This document shows, piece by piece, positions 8,587 through 14,990 of a stretch of 64,000 bases of DNA; within the stretch, counting starts at the first letter, position 1; every line of letters starts with the position of its first letter. Both the position numbers and the translations under genes were made by a program. The DNA comes from Mycobacterium gastri (GTDB lineage: Bacteria > Actinomycetota > Actinomycetes > Mycobacteriales > Mycobacteriaceae), in assembly GCF_002102175.1 (NCBI RefSeq), contig NZ_LQOX01000101.1, forward strand, positions 44,666-108,665, given 5' to 3'. The notes under the pieces were generated by a model. That model made no database searches, had not been told where the DNA came from, and saw nothing but the letters and a program-made list of their open reading frames with translations.

Positions 8587-9371
8587 ATTTGTCCGTCGCG
8601 CCGAAAGAGATTGCCGGGCATGGACTTTTGAACGGCAAAGTGGTGGTGGTGACCGCGGCCGCGGGTACCGGTATCGGCTCGGCCACCGCGCGCCGCGCGC
8701 TTGCCGAGGGGGCCGACGTGGTGATCTCCGACCACCACGAGCGACGGTTGGGGGAGACCGCCGCCGAACTGGCCGCGCTGGGGCTCGGCCGGGTCGAAAG
8801 CGTGCTCTGCGACGTGACGTCCAGTGTGCAGGTGGACGCTCTCATCGACTCGACCACCGCGCGCATGGGCCGGCTGGACGTGCTGGTCAACAACGCCGGC
8901 CTGGGTGGCCAGACGCCGGTGGCCGACATGACCGACGACGAGTGGGACCGTGTCCTGGACGTCTCCCTCACGTCGGTGTTCCGGGCCACCCGGGCCGCGC
9001 TGCGGTACTTCCGCGACGCCCCGCACGGCGGCGTGATCGTCAACAACGCCAGTGTGCTGGGCTGGCGGGCCCAGCACTCACAGGCGCACTACGCCGCCGC
9101 CAAAGCGGGGGTGATGGCGCTAACCCGTTGCAGTGCAATAGAAGCCGCCGAGTACGGGGTTCGGATCAACGCCGTCTCGCCCAGCATCGCCCGGCATAAG
9201 TTCCTGGACAAGACCACCTCGGCCGAGCTGCTGGACCGGCTGTCCGCCCGAGAGGCGTTCGGCCGTGCCGCCGAACCCTGGGAGGTCGCGGCCACCATCG
9301 CGTTTCTGGCCAGTGATTACTCGAGTTACCTTACGGGCGAGGTCATTTCGGTATCGAACCAGCATCCGTAG
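8583..9371 (+). CDS. ipdF: short-chain dehydrogenase IpdF (Rv3559c)
   Basis: Classical SDR of 262 residues. It has a glycine-rich nucleotide-binding loop T-A-A-A-G-T-G-I-G-S, the L-V-N-N-A-G motif, and an active-site S-V-L...Y-A-A-A-K-A-G (Ser then Tyr-x-x-x-Lys). In the C/D-ring pathway IpdF oxidises or reduces the ring hydroxyl/keto group of the bicyclic CoA intermediate with NAD(P). The ATG at 8583 overlaps the fadE30 stop. In H37Rv the next gene is PPE64; here the neighbourhood changes to an accessory island. Confidence 0.9.
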   Translation: MNLSVAPKEIAGHGLLNGKVVVVTAAAGTGIGSATARRALAEGADVVISDHHERRLGETAAELAALGLGRVESVLCDVTSSVQVDALIDSTTARMGRLDVLVNNAGLGGQTPVADMTDDEWDRVLDVSLTSVFRATRAALRYFRDAPHGGVIVNNASVLGWRAQHSQAHYAAAKAGVMALTRCSAIEAAEYGVRINAVSPSIARHKFLDKTTSAELLDRLSAREAFGRAAEPWEVAATIAFLASDYSSYLTGEVISVSNQHP

Positions 9372-9436
9372 GCGGTTGGTGAGTCTATTGGCAATCGCAG
9401 TCGCCGGCCGGGAGAGGTGTGGTTTCGGTCCGCCGC

Positions 9437-9661
9437 CTAGCGCGTAGCGACAACGTCGGCATGTGCTGCCAGCGAAGCCGTTAGGCGAATTGCCCGGCCT
9501 ACCCCCGGTGGCCGGCCGCGGCCCCTCAACCGGCGCCGAGCGTTGTCACGCGACCAGCCGGTGACCGCCACCACCTGATCCAGAATCTGACCCTTGTTCG
9601 CCTTCGACGCCTTCACATACGCCTTGGCGAACTTCGCGGTGATCTCGGCGCGAGACGACAT
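9437..9661 (-). pseudogene. truncated integrase-type transposase N-terminus
   Basis: A 74-residue fragment starting M-S-S-R-A-E-I-T-A-K with the 'A-Y-V-K-A-S-K' and 'V-T-G-W-S-R-D-N-A-R-R-R-L' stretches characteristic of the N-terminal helix-turn-helix region of an integrase-like mycobacterial transposase. The family continues for several hundred residues with a DDE catalytic core; here the frame ends soon after the R-R-R-L motif, so the catalytic part is gone. It marks an old insertion between ipdF and kstR2, where H37Rv instead has PPE64. Confidence 0.7.
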
Positions 9662-9698
9662 CGACAACCCACTTCCCATGCCTGGCGAGCATCAACCA

Positions 9699-9757
9699 TT
9701 TCGCGGGCATTCTTAAGTGATGCACCGAGGGCGTTTCGCGGGCACTTTTCGTGATGC
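9699..9757. repeat. two near-direct repeats upstream of the transposase remnant
   Basis: Two copies of a roughly 24-base motif starting TTTCGCGGGCA and ending GTGATGC lie at 9699-9723 and 9734-9757, just outside the transposase remnant start. Repeated subterminal motifs like these are what an IS end (transposase-binding region) looks like; that role is inferred. Confidence 0.6.
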
Positions 9758-9790
9758 TTGCCGCTCAGTTGCCGGCCCAACACTCACGGC

Positions 9791-9807
9791 GTACCCTATA
9801 GGGGTAT
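9791..9807. promoter_or_regulatory. CsoR/RicR-type operator upstream of the lpqS-like gene
   Basis: TACCC-(TATAG)-GGGTA at 9792-9806 is an inverted repeat of the RicR/CsoR copper-repressor type. It lies 20 bases before the chosen start at 9827 and contains TATA, so it probably overlaps the -10 element. In M. tuberculosis lpqS belongs to the RicR copper regulon, which fits the gene downstream. Confidence 0.7.
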
Positions 9808-9826
9808 GAGGTCCGTGGGGGAACGG

Positions 9827-10261
9827 ATGACTCGGTCTCTAGGCGTTGTGTGGCTGAGTTCCGCTTTCAGGCTGCCGCGGTGGCGATCACTGATCGCCGT
9901 GGCGACAGCAGCCTTCCTTGTTGCCCTCGTCGGCCACTCCTCGCTGCTGGATTCGGAGACTCACGCGTCCCATCAGCCGCATCCGTTGGTCGCCACGCTG
10001 GGCGGTGAATTCGCTGTCAACGTCGATCACGCCCATTCTTTCGCCGGCTCGTTGACGCAATGTCACGACGTGTTCGCGACCGCGGTGTGCCCGCGCTCGG
10101 CTACCACGTTGGTAGCACTTGGTGCCGTGGCGGCAGGCATCGCTGTCACGGCTGCGCTGGCCAATCTTGTGGTGGCAGCCGGGCGGGGCCCGCCCAAAGT
10201 GCTGCCCACTGCCCGCACCGGTCAAGACCTTTTGACGCAGTTCTGCGTGGCTCGTCGCTGA
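9827..10261 (+). CDS. LpqS-like membrane/exported protein
   Basis: A 144-residue protein with a hydrophobic N-terminal segment (about residues 17-36), a central part containing 'P-H-P-L-V-A-T-L-G-G-E-F', 'N-V-D-H-A-H' and two cysteines, a second hydrophobic stretch (about 88-110), and the C-terminus G-Q-D-L-L-T-Q-F-C-V-A-R-R. This ending and the 'F-A-T-A-V-C-P-R-S-A-T' stretch strongly resemble M. tuberculosis LpqS (Rv0847), a copper-induced RicR-regulon protein. The start at 9827 is chosen because GGGGGA lies just upstream and earlier starts overlap the operator. Function in copper resistance is inferred from family and operator. Confidence 0.75.
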   Translation: MTRSLGVVWLSSAFRLPRWRSLIAVATAAFLVALVGHSSLLDSETHASHQPHPLVATLGGEFAVNVDHAHSFAGSLTQCHDVFATAVCPRSATTLVALGAVAAGIAVTAALANLVVAAGRGPPKVLPTARTGQDLLTQFCVARR

Positions 10262-10431
10262 TCGATCAGCGTCAGGTCGTTGTGCCATGCCACGACGGCC
10301 GGTGATCGCTGACCGACGTTCAACGCTCCATTTGGGGCACATATACGAAAGCGACAGATCAAATGAACAACAACCTTTTGCCAGGTAGCAACCGGCGAGC
10401 GCGTCGAGTTCCCGGGGGCTCCGCCCGCACC

Positions 10432-10701
10432 ATGAAGCAACGATTCATGTCCGCTGCAGCGACAGTCGCTATCACCGCCGGTTTAGGGCTGGCCGGCTTA
10501 GGTGCGGCTGCGAGCGTTCAAGCACAGCCTGGCCCCCTTCCGAGCAACCCGCCGTGGTGCGGGTACTGGAACTCGTTCTGCTACGGCGGCGGCCACGGAG
10601 GCCACGGCGGCGGCCACGGAGGCTACGGCGGTGGCCACCGCGGTGGCCACGGCGGCGGTGGCCACGGCGGTGGCCACGGAGGTGGCCACGGAGGCCATTA
10701 G
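10432..10701 (+). CDS. secreted Gly/His-rich small protein
   Basis: An 89-residue protein with a clear signal peptide (K-Q-R-F start, hydrophobic core, A-S-V-Q-A before Q-P-G) and a mature part that is almost entirely Gly and His: a short P-P-W-C-G-Y-W-N-S-F-C-Y segment, then G-G-H/G-G-G-H repeats to the end. Such His-rich tails commonly bind Cu, Ni or Zn. It lies 170 bases after the lpqS-like gene on the same strand, which suggests a periplasmic or secreted metal-binding role; this is inference. A start 69 bases upstream is possible but would hide the signal peptide. Confidence 0.65.
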   Translation: MKQRFMSAAATVAITAGLGLAGLGAAASVQAQPGPLPSNPPWCGYWNSFCYGGGHGGHGGGHGGYGGGHRGGHGGGGHGGGHGGGHGGH

Positions 10702-10759
10702 GAATACTGCTACGGAGTGCGCGACGGGCTCGTCCGCGCGCTCGAGGTGCTAAGGGCGC

Positions 10760-10792
10760 GCCGCGCGCGGTCCTGACGGAACCGCGCGCGGC
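10760..10792 (+). terminator. strong GC hairpin after the Gly/His-rich gene
   Basis: A 12-bp perfect stem (G-CCGCGCGCGGT / ACCGCGCGCGG-C) with a 9-base loop lies about 60 bases past the stop of the Gly/His-rich gene. There is no T-tract, which is common for mycobacterial terminators. It would insulate kstR2 from upstream transcription. Confidence 0.5.
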
Positions 10793-10946
10793 CGCCTGCC
10801 GCCTGCCGGCTGCCAGGGTGGTGGGACCACCGTTTTGCCATGAGTTGGGAGCGGTTGTTTCCAGTCGCGGGCCCTGGGTCCTAGTGACCGATGATGGTGC
10901 TGCCGGTCTATCGGACGGAGTCGGACGGGGAGGCTCTCGCTGGCCG

Positions 10947-10960
10947 AGCAAGCGCTTGGT
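10947..10960. promoter_or_regulatory. KstR2 operator upstream of kstR2
   Basis: AGCAAGCGCTTGGT matches A-n-CAAG-nn-CTTG-n-T exactly. It lies 15 bases before the kstR2 ATG, consistent with autoregulation of the kstR2-fadA6 operon. Confidence 0.92.
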
Positions 10961-10975
10961 TGATAGTGTGGTCCA

Positions 10976-11578
10976 ATGGACCGAGTGGCCGGTCAGGCTA
11001 TTAGCCGGCGAGACGAGTTGCTGGAGCTCGCCGCAGCAATGTTCGCCGAGCGCGGCCTGCGCGCCACCACCGTGCGCGACATCGCCGACGGCGCCGGCAT
11101 CCTCTCCGGCAGCCTGTACCACCATTTCTCCTCCAAGGAGGAGATGGTCGACGAGTTACTGCGGGGGTTCCTCGACTGGCTGTTCACCCGCTATCGCGAA
11201 ATCGTGGACACCGAGCCCAATCCGCTGGAACGGCTCAAGGGCCTGTTCATGGCGTCGTTCGAGGCGATCGAGCATAGGCACGCCCAAGTCGTCATCTACC
11301 AGGACGAAGCCCAGCGACTGTCGTCGCAGCCGCGGTTCTCTTATCTCGAGGACCGCAACAAGCAGCAGCGCAAGATGTGGGTGGAGGTGCTCAAGCAGGG
11401 CGTCGCTGAGGGCTACTTCCGGCCCGACCTCGACGTCGACTTGGTCTACCGCTTCATCCGGGACACCACCTGGGTATCGGTGCGCTGGTATCAGCCAGGC
11501 GGACCGCTCACCGCCGAGCAGGTGGGTCAGAAATACCTCGCCATCGTTCTTGGCGGGATCACGAGAGAAGGAGTGTGA
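10976..11578 (+). CDS. kstR2: TetR-family repressor KstR2 (Rv3557c)
   Basis: TetR regulator of 200 residues, the recalled H37Rv length. The N-terminal helix-turn-helix covers about residues 10-55, with 'T-V-R-D-I-A-D-G-A-G-I-L-S-G-S-L-Y-H-H-F' as turn and recognition helix. The C-terminal domain binds the FadD3 product (HIP-CoA) in the characterised protein, releasing DNA. It controls the C/D-ring genes carrying the three CAAG-nn-CTTG boxes in this window and its own promoter at 10947. fadA6 starts two bases after its TGA. Confidence 0.96.
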   Translation: MDRVAGQAISRRDELLELAAAMFAERGLRATTVRDIADGAGILSGSLYHHFSSKEEMVDELLRGFLDWLFTRYREIVDTEPNPLERLKGLFMASFEAIEHRHAQVVIYQDEAQRLSSQPRFSYLEDRNKQQRKMWVEVLKQGVAEGYFRPDLDVDLVYRFIRDTTWVSVRWYQPGGPLTAEQVGQKYLAIVLGGITREGV

Positions 11579-11579
11579 C

Positions 11580-12728
11580 ATGCCTGAGGCGTATGTCGTC
11601 GAGGCCGTGCGAACAGCGGTCGGCAAGCGCAACGGATCACTCGCCGGCGTGCACCCGCTCGACCTGGGGGCCGGCGTATTCCGGGGGTTGTTCGAACGCC
11701 TGGACGTGGACCCAGCCGCCGTCGAGGATGTGATCGTAGGCTGTGTGGATGCCATCGGCGGACAGGCCGGCAACATCGGCCGGCTGGCGTGGCTGGCCGC
11801 GGGGTATCCGGAGGAAGTACCCGGTGTCACCGTCGACCGGCAATGCGGCTCCAGCCAGCAGGCGATTTCCTTTGGCGCACAAGCCATTATGGCGGGTACG
11901 GCCGACATCATCGTGGCCGGCGGCATCCAGAACATGAGTCAGATCCCGATCTCGTCGGCCATGGAGGTTGGCAAGCAATTCGGGTTCAGCTCTCCGACGG
12001 CCGAGTCGAAAGGCTGGCAGCACCGCTACGGCGACGAGGAAATCTCGCAGTTCCGCGGTGCGGAGTTGATTGCCGATCGCTGGAACCTCTCTCGTGAGGA
12101 GATGGAGCGGTTCGCGCTCGGCAGTCACGAGCGTGCGTTCTCCGCAATCAGGGCAGGGCATTTCGATAACGAGATCGTGGCGGTGGGCGACTTCCGCCTG
12201 GACGAGGGACCTCGCGAGACATCGCTGGAAAAAATGGCCGGACTGCCGACCCTCGTCGAAGGTGGCCGGCTGACCGCCGCGCTGGCCAGCCAGATCTCCG
12301 ACGGCGCCAGCGCGGTGCTGCTGGCCTCCGAGCGAGCCGTCAAGGACCACAACTTGACCCCGCGGGCGCGGATTCACCACATCAGCGCGCGCGGTGCCGA
12401 TCCGGTGTTCATGCTGACGGGCCCGATACCGGCCACGCGTTATGCGCTGGAGAAGACCGGGCTTTCCATCGACGACATCGACGTCGTGGAAATCAACGAG
12501 GCGTTCGCTTCGGTAGTTTTGGCCTGGCTCAAGGAAATCAAGGCCGACCCGGAGAAGGTCAATCCCAACGGCGGGGCGATCGCGCTGGGTCATCCGTTGG
12601 GCGCCACCGGCGCAAAGTTGTTCACCACCATGCTCAACGAGCTCGAGCGCGTCGGTGGTCGCTACGGGTTGCAGACCATGTGCGAGGGCGGCGGCACGGC
12701 CAACGTGACGATCATCGAGCGCCTCTGA
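11580..12728 (+). CDS. fadA6: thiolase FadA6 (Rv3556c)
   Basis: Degradative thiolase of 382 residues. The nucleophile is Cys89 in V-D-R-Q-C-G-S-S, the His is in G-H-P-L-G-A-T-G, and the second Cys is in M-C-E-G-G-G near the C-terminus, so the active site is complete. In the ring C/D pathway it cleaves the beta-keto CoA ester produced after IpdAB opens the ring. The ATG at 11580 follows the kstR2 stop by one base after an AGAAGGAG site. The frame is open for 1 kb upstream, but that part overlaps kstR2 and is not coding. Confidence 0.95.
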   Translation: MPEAYVVEAVRTAVGKRNGSLAGVHPLDLGAGVFRGLFERLDVDPAAVEDVIVGCVDAIGGQAGNIGRLAWLAAGYPEEVPGVTVDRQCGSSQQAISFGAQAIMAGTADIIVAGGIQNMSQIPISSAMEVGKQFGFSSPTAESKGWQHRYGDEEISQFRGAELIADRWNLSREEMERFALGSHERAFSAIRAGHFDNEIVAVGDFRLDEGPRETSLEKMAGLPTLVEGGRLTAALASQISDGASAVLLASERAVKDHNLTPRARIHHISARGADPVFMLTGPIPATRYALEKTGLSIDDIDVVEINEAFASVVLAWLKEIKADPEKVNPNGGAIALGHPLGATGAKLFTTMLNELERVGGRYGLQTMCEGGGTANVTIIERL

Positions 12729-12843
12729 TCCGCGGGGCGCCGAGTGTGAACCACGCGACGCGTCGTCGGCGTGTCGTGTCGTGGGATGCACAGTCGGCCC
12801 TCGGCGTCGGGGGACTGTCGGTGGGGGCTGTCAGCATTCGCCC

Positions 12844-13713
12844 ATGAGCGAACCGGATTGGCCCTTCTTGGGTGCGGAGGCATTGGCCGCGGCGGCCATT
12901 CCGGAGCGGGCCATGCGTTCGATGTATGAACGCGTGTATCCGGGTGTCTACGTCCCGTCCGGCGCCGAGCTGACCGCCAGCCAGCGCGCACGCGCGGCAT
13001 GGCTGTGGTCGCGGCGGCGCGCGGTGGTCGCGGGCAATTCGGCGGCGGCGTTACTCGGCGCGAAGTGGGTGGACCCGCGGGCGCCGGCCGAACTGGTCTA
13101 CGACAATCGCAGGCCCCCGGCCGGTATCACCGTGCATACGGAGACGGTGCTTCCCACCGAGATGCTGACGGTCGAAGGAATCCCGGTCACCAGCCCCGCC
13201 CGTACGACCTTCGATATCGGGCGGCGCACGGCAACCCGGCTGCGGGCAGTGCAACGGCTCGACGCGCTGGCCAACGCGACCGATGTCAAGGGCACCGAGG
13301 TGGAAGCCGTCATCGCCGAGCATCCGGGGGCGCGCGGCTTACTTCGGCTCCGACGGGTGCTGCCCTTGGTCGACGGCGGTGCGGAGTCCCCGCAGGAGAC
13401 GCGAACCCGGCTGGTGCTGGTCGACGCCGGGCTGCCCAGACCGCAAACACAGCTCCGGGTGTTCGACGAGTACGGGGACTTCGTGGCCCGCATCGACATG
13501 GGTTATGAGGAGTTGCGGGTGGGCATCGAGTACGACGGGCCGCAGCACTGGACCGACCCCGGGCAGCGCGACCGGGACATCGACCGGTACACCGCATTGC
13601 TCGATCTGGGCTGGACGATTATCCGGGTCAGCAGTGAGCTGCTGCGTTATCGGCAGGGCACGTTCATCGGCCGTGTGGTTGCGGCGATGCAGGCAGCCGG
13701 CTGGCGTCCATGA
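12844..13713 (+). CDS. DUF559-type endonuclease-fold protein with AbiEi-like N-terminus (Rv3555c)
   Basis: A 289-residue protein, the recalled length of Rv3555c. The N-terminal 100 residues (E-A-L-A-A...Y-P-G-V-Y-V-P-S-G, then A-A-W-L-W-S-R-R-R-A-V-V-A-G-N-S-A-A-A-L) resemble the winged-helix of AbiEi-type antitoxins. The C-terminal part has the DUF559/Vsr-like PD-(D/E)XK pattern: R-I-D-M-G-Y...V-G-I-E-Y-D-G-P-Q-H, then a basic Arg/Asp-rich helix and 'L-G-W-T-I-I-R-V'. Two paralogs occur at 36524 and 57668. The ATG at 12844 is chosen by homology with them. Its 3' end overlaps the convergent membrane-protein gene by 50 bases. DNA binding or cleavage is inferred. Confidence 0.8.
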   Translation: MSEPDWPFLGAEALAAAAIPERAMRSMYERVYPGVYVPSGAELTASQRARAAWLWSRRRAVVAGNSAAALLGAKWVDPRAPAELVYDNRRPPAGITVHTETVLPTEMLTVEGIPVTSPARTTFDIGRRTATRLRAVQRLDALANATDVKGTEVEAVIAEHPGARGLLRLRRVLPLVDGGAESPQETRTRLVLVDAGLPRPQTQLRVFDEYGDFVARIDMGYEELRVGIEYDGPQHWTDPGQRDRDIDRYTALLDLGWTIIRVSSELLRYRQGTFIGRVVAAMQAAGWRP

Positions 13714-14275
13714 AAACCTGCCCGCCCAGGCCGAGGCTGAGGATCAGCAGGCGCTCCATGGCACCCAGCAGCCGGCCGCCCTTCAGCTTGTCCGAGGGCT
13801 GCGGCTGACCGGCCGGACGCACGGCTCCCACCGCGCCGAGCACCAGGCGGATCAATTGATTGCCGGTCGCCAGCTGGAGCAGCACCACGCCGACGACCAT
13901 CAGTAGCCGGGTAGGCGTGACGCTGCCCAACGGCAGGGCCACCCAGTGAGCCCACCGGGCGGCAAGGCCACCCGCGTGAGATCCCAACCCGGACAGGATA
14001 ATTAGCACCGCAAGCGCGACCACCATGACGGCCAGCGCAGGACGCTGGTGCCCACCGGTGCGCTCGCTGCGCAGGCACAACACCTCCCAGGCCACCGCCG
14101 CCAGCGCCGCCAACCCCAGCGGCACGATGTCGCGGGCGTGCCACAGCCCGCACAGCGCCGCACAGACCACGATTACCGCCGGCCCGGTGACCAGCGGCAA
14201 CCACACCGACCTCGATAACCGCCGCCACCCGTCGGCGATGCCGACGGCGATCAGCAGAACGGCAACGGCACTCAC
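13664..14275 (-). CDS. multi-pass membrane protein, SatD partner
   Basis: A 203-residue hydrophobic protein with about five predicted membrane spans and a conserved-looking 'G-G-R-L-L-G-A-M-E-R-L-L-I-L' near residue 170, reminiscent of the C-terminal part of DUF3307 proteins that accompany SatD genes. Its ATG overlaps the SatD stop (ATGA), so the two form an operon. The 3' end overlaps the last 50 bases of the convergent DUF559 gene. Not present at this position in H37Rv as I recall it. Function unknown. Confidence 0.65.
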   Translation of the reverse strand: MSAVAVLLIAVGIADGWRRLSRSVWLPLVTGPAVIVVCAALCGLWHARDIVPLGLAALAAVAWEVLCLRSERTGGHQRPALAVMVVALAVLIILSGLGSHAGGLAARWAHWVALPLGSVTPTRLLMVVGVVLLQLATGNQLIRLVLGAVGAVRPAGQPQPSDKLKGGRLLGAMERLLILSLGLGGQVFMDASRLPASPQPHGR

Positions 14276-14919
14276 GTAATGCTCCGAAGATATTGGGAGG
14301 CAAGGGTAATCAGGTCCAAACCGTCACGGCTTGCGCGCTGGGACACCGCCGAGGCGCTGATACCTTCGGCTACGGCGAGGTCCTTCTTGGTCAGCCCGTT
14401 CATCAAGCCCCTCACAATCCGCAATGACCTTTCATCGAGCGATCCAAGCAGATGGTCCCGACAAATCAGGGCGGCGTTGACCGCGGCGACGTCAGAGCGG
14501 GCGTCATCGGGTGCTCGAAATGTGGTCCGCACCAGCGCAAAGCCGGGCCGCTGCTGGATGTCGGCGGTATGTCTGATGGCGTCACGCGCTGCCCACCAGG
14601 CCGGGCCGTCCTGGATCCCGGCGTCCGGGTCGAGGATCGTAACCGCGCCCCACCCGATCCCGAAACGGACGTCGATCCCGGGGGCCAGCAGTAGCCGCAC
14701 TCGCATGGCGGCGTCGATGGCAGCGCCGACAGTAAGGTAGCTGCCCTGGAACTCGTCGCCGACGGTGAACGCCGGTGCGTCGATCGCACCGGCGGCGGCC
14801 TGCCGCAAAGCCGTTGCGACGCGGCTATGCAGCGCCGCCCGGTCAGCTGCACGGCGGGACCCGATCACGTCGCCAATCACCGTGGCCCGAAGTGAAGCGC
14901 TTTTCTTCGGGTCGGTCAT
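14272..14919 (-). CDS. SatD-family protein with C-terminal helix-turn-helix
   Basis: A 215-residue protein beginning A-T-V-I-G-D-V-I-G-S-R, with 'F-T-V-G-D-E-F-Q-G' and 'F-G-I-G-W-G' in the middle, the pattern of the SatD family. The C-terminal segment 'L-T-K-K-D-L-A-V-A-E-G-I-S-A-S-A-V-S-Q-R' is a sigma-factor-like helix-turn-helix, so it likely binds DNA. It is followed by an overlapping membrane-protein gene and preceded by an AT-rich palindrome that could be its own operator. The biochemical role of SatD proteins is unknown to me; an accessory insertion between Rv3555c and fdxB relative to H37Rv. Confidence 0.75.
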   Translation of the reverse strand: MTDPKKSASLRATVIGDVIGSRRAADRAALHSRVATALRQAAAGAIDAPAFTVGDEFQGSYLTVGAAIDAAMRVRLLLAPGIDVRFGIGWGAVTILDPDAGIQDGPAWWAARDAIRHTADIQQRPGFALVRTTFRAPDDARSDVAAVNAALICRDHLLGSLDERSLRIVRGLMNGLTKKDLAVAEGISASAVSQRASRDGLDLITLASQYLRSIT

Positions 14920-14926
14920 ATGAAGA

Positions 14927-14973
14927 TATTAGCTTAATCTGACGCGGATTAAGTTATTTGCTAAATAGCTTAG
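14927..14973 (-). promoter_or_regulatory. AT-rich palindromic repeats upstream of satD
   Basis: CTTAATC at 14933-14939 and GATTAAG at 14947-14953 form a perfect 7-bp inverted repeat with a 7-base spacer, and TAGCTTA occurs twice (about 14930 and 14966). The low GC stands out from the surroundings. Likely the promoter/operator of satD, possibly bound by SatD's own helix-turn-helix. Confidence 0.5.
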
Positions 14974-14990
14974 GCGTGGAGCGCTACCAG

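Noticed and set aside
10554..11579. Open frame extending 1 kb upstream of fadA6
   Set aside because: It overlaps kstR2 in another frame and its translation is Arg/Pro-rich with no similarity; fadA6 clearly starts at 11580.
12790..12818. ACAGTC...GACTGT inverted repeat before the first DUF559 gene as a flanking cassette repeat
   Set aside because: Short arms and no matching copy at the 3' end, unlike the other two DUF559 loci.
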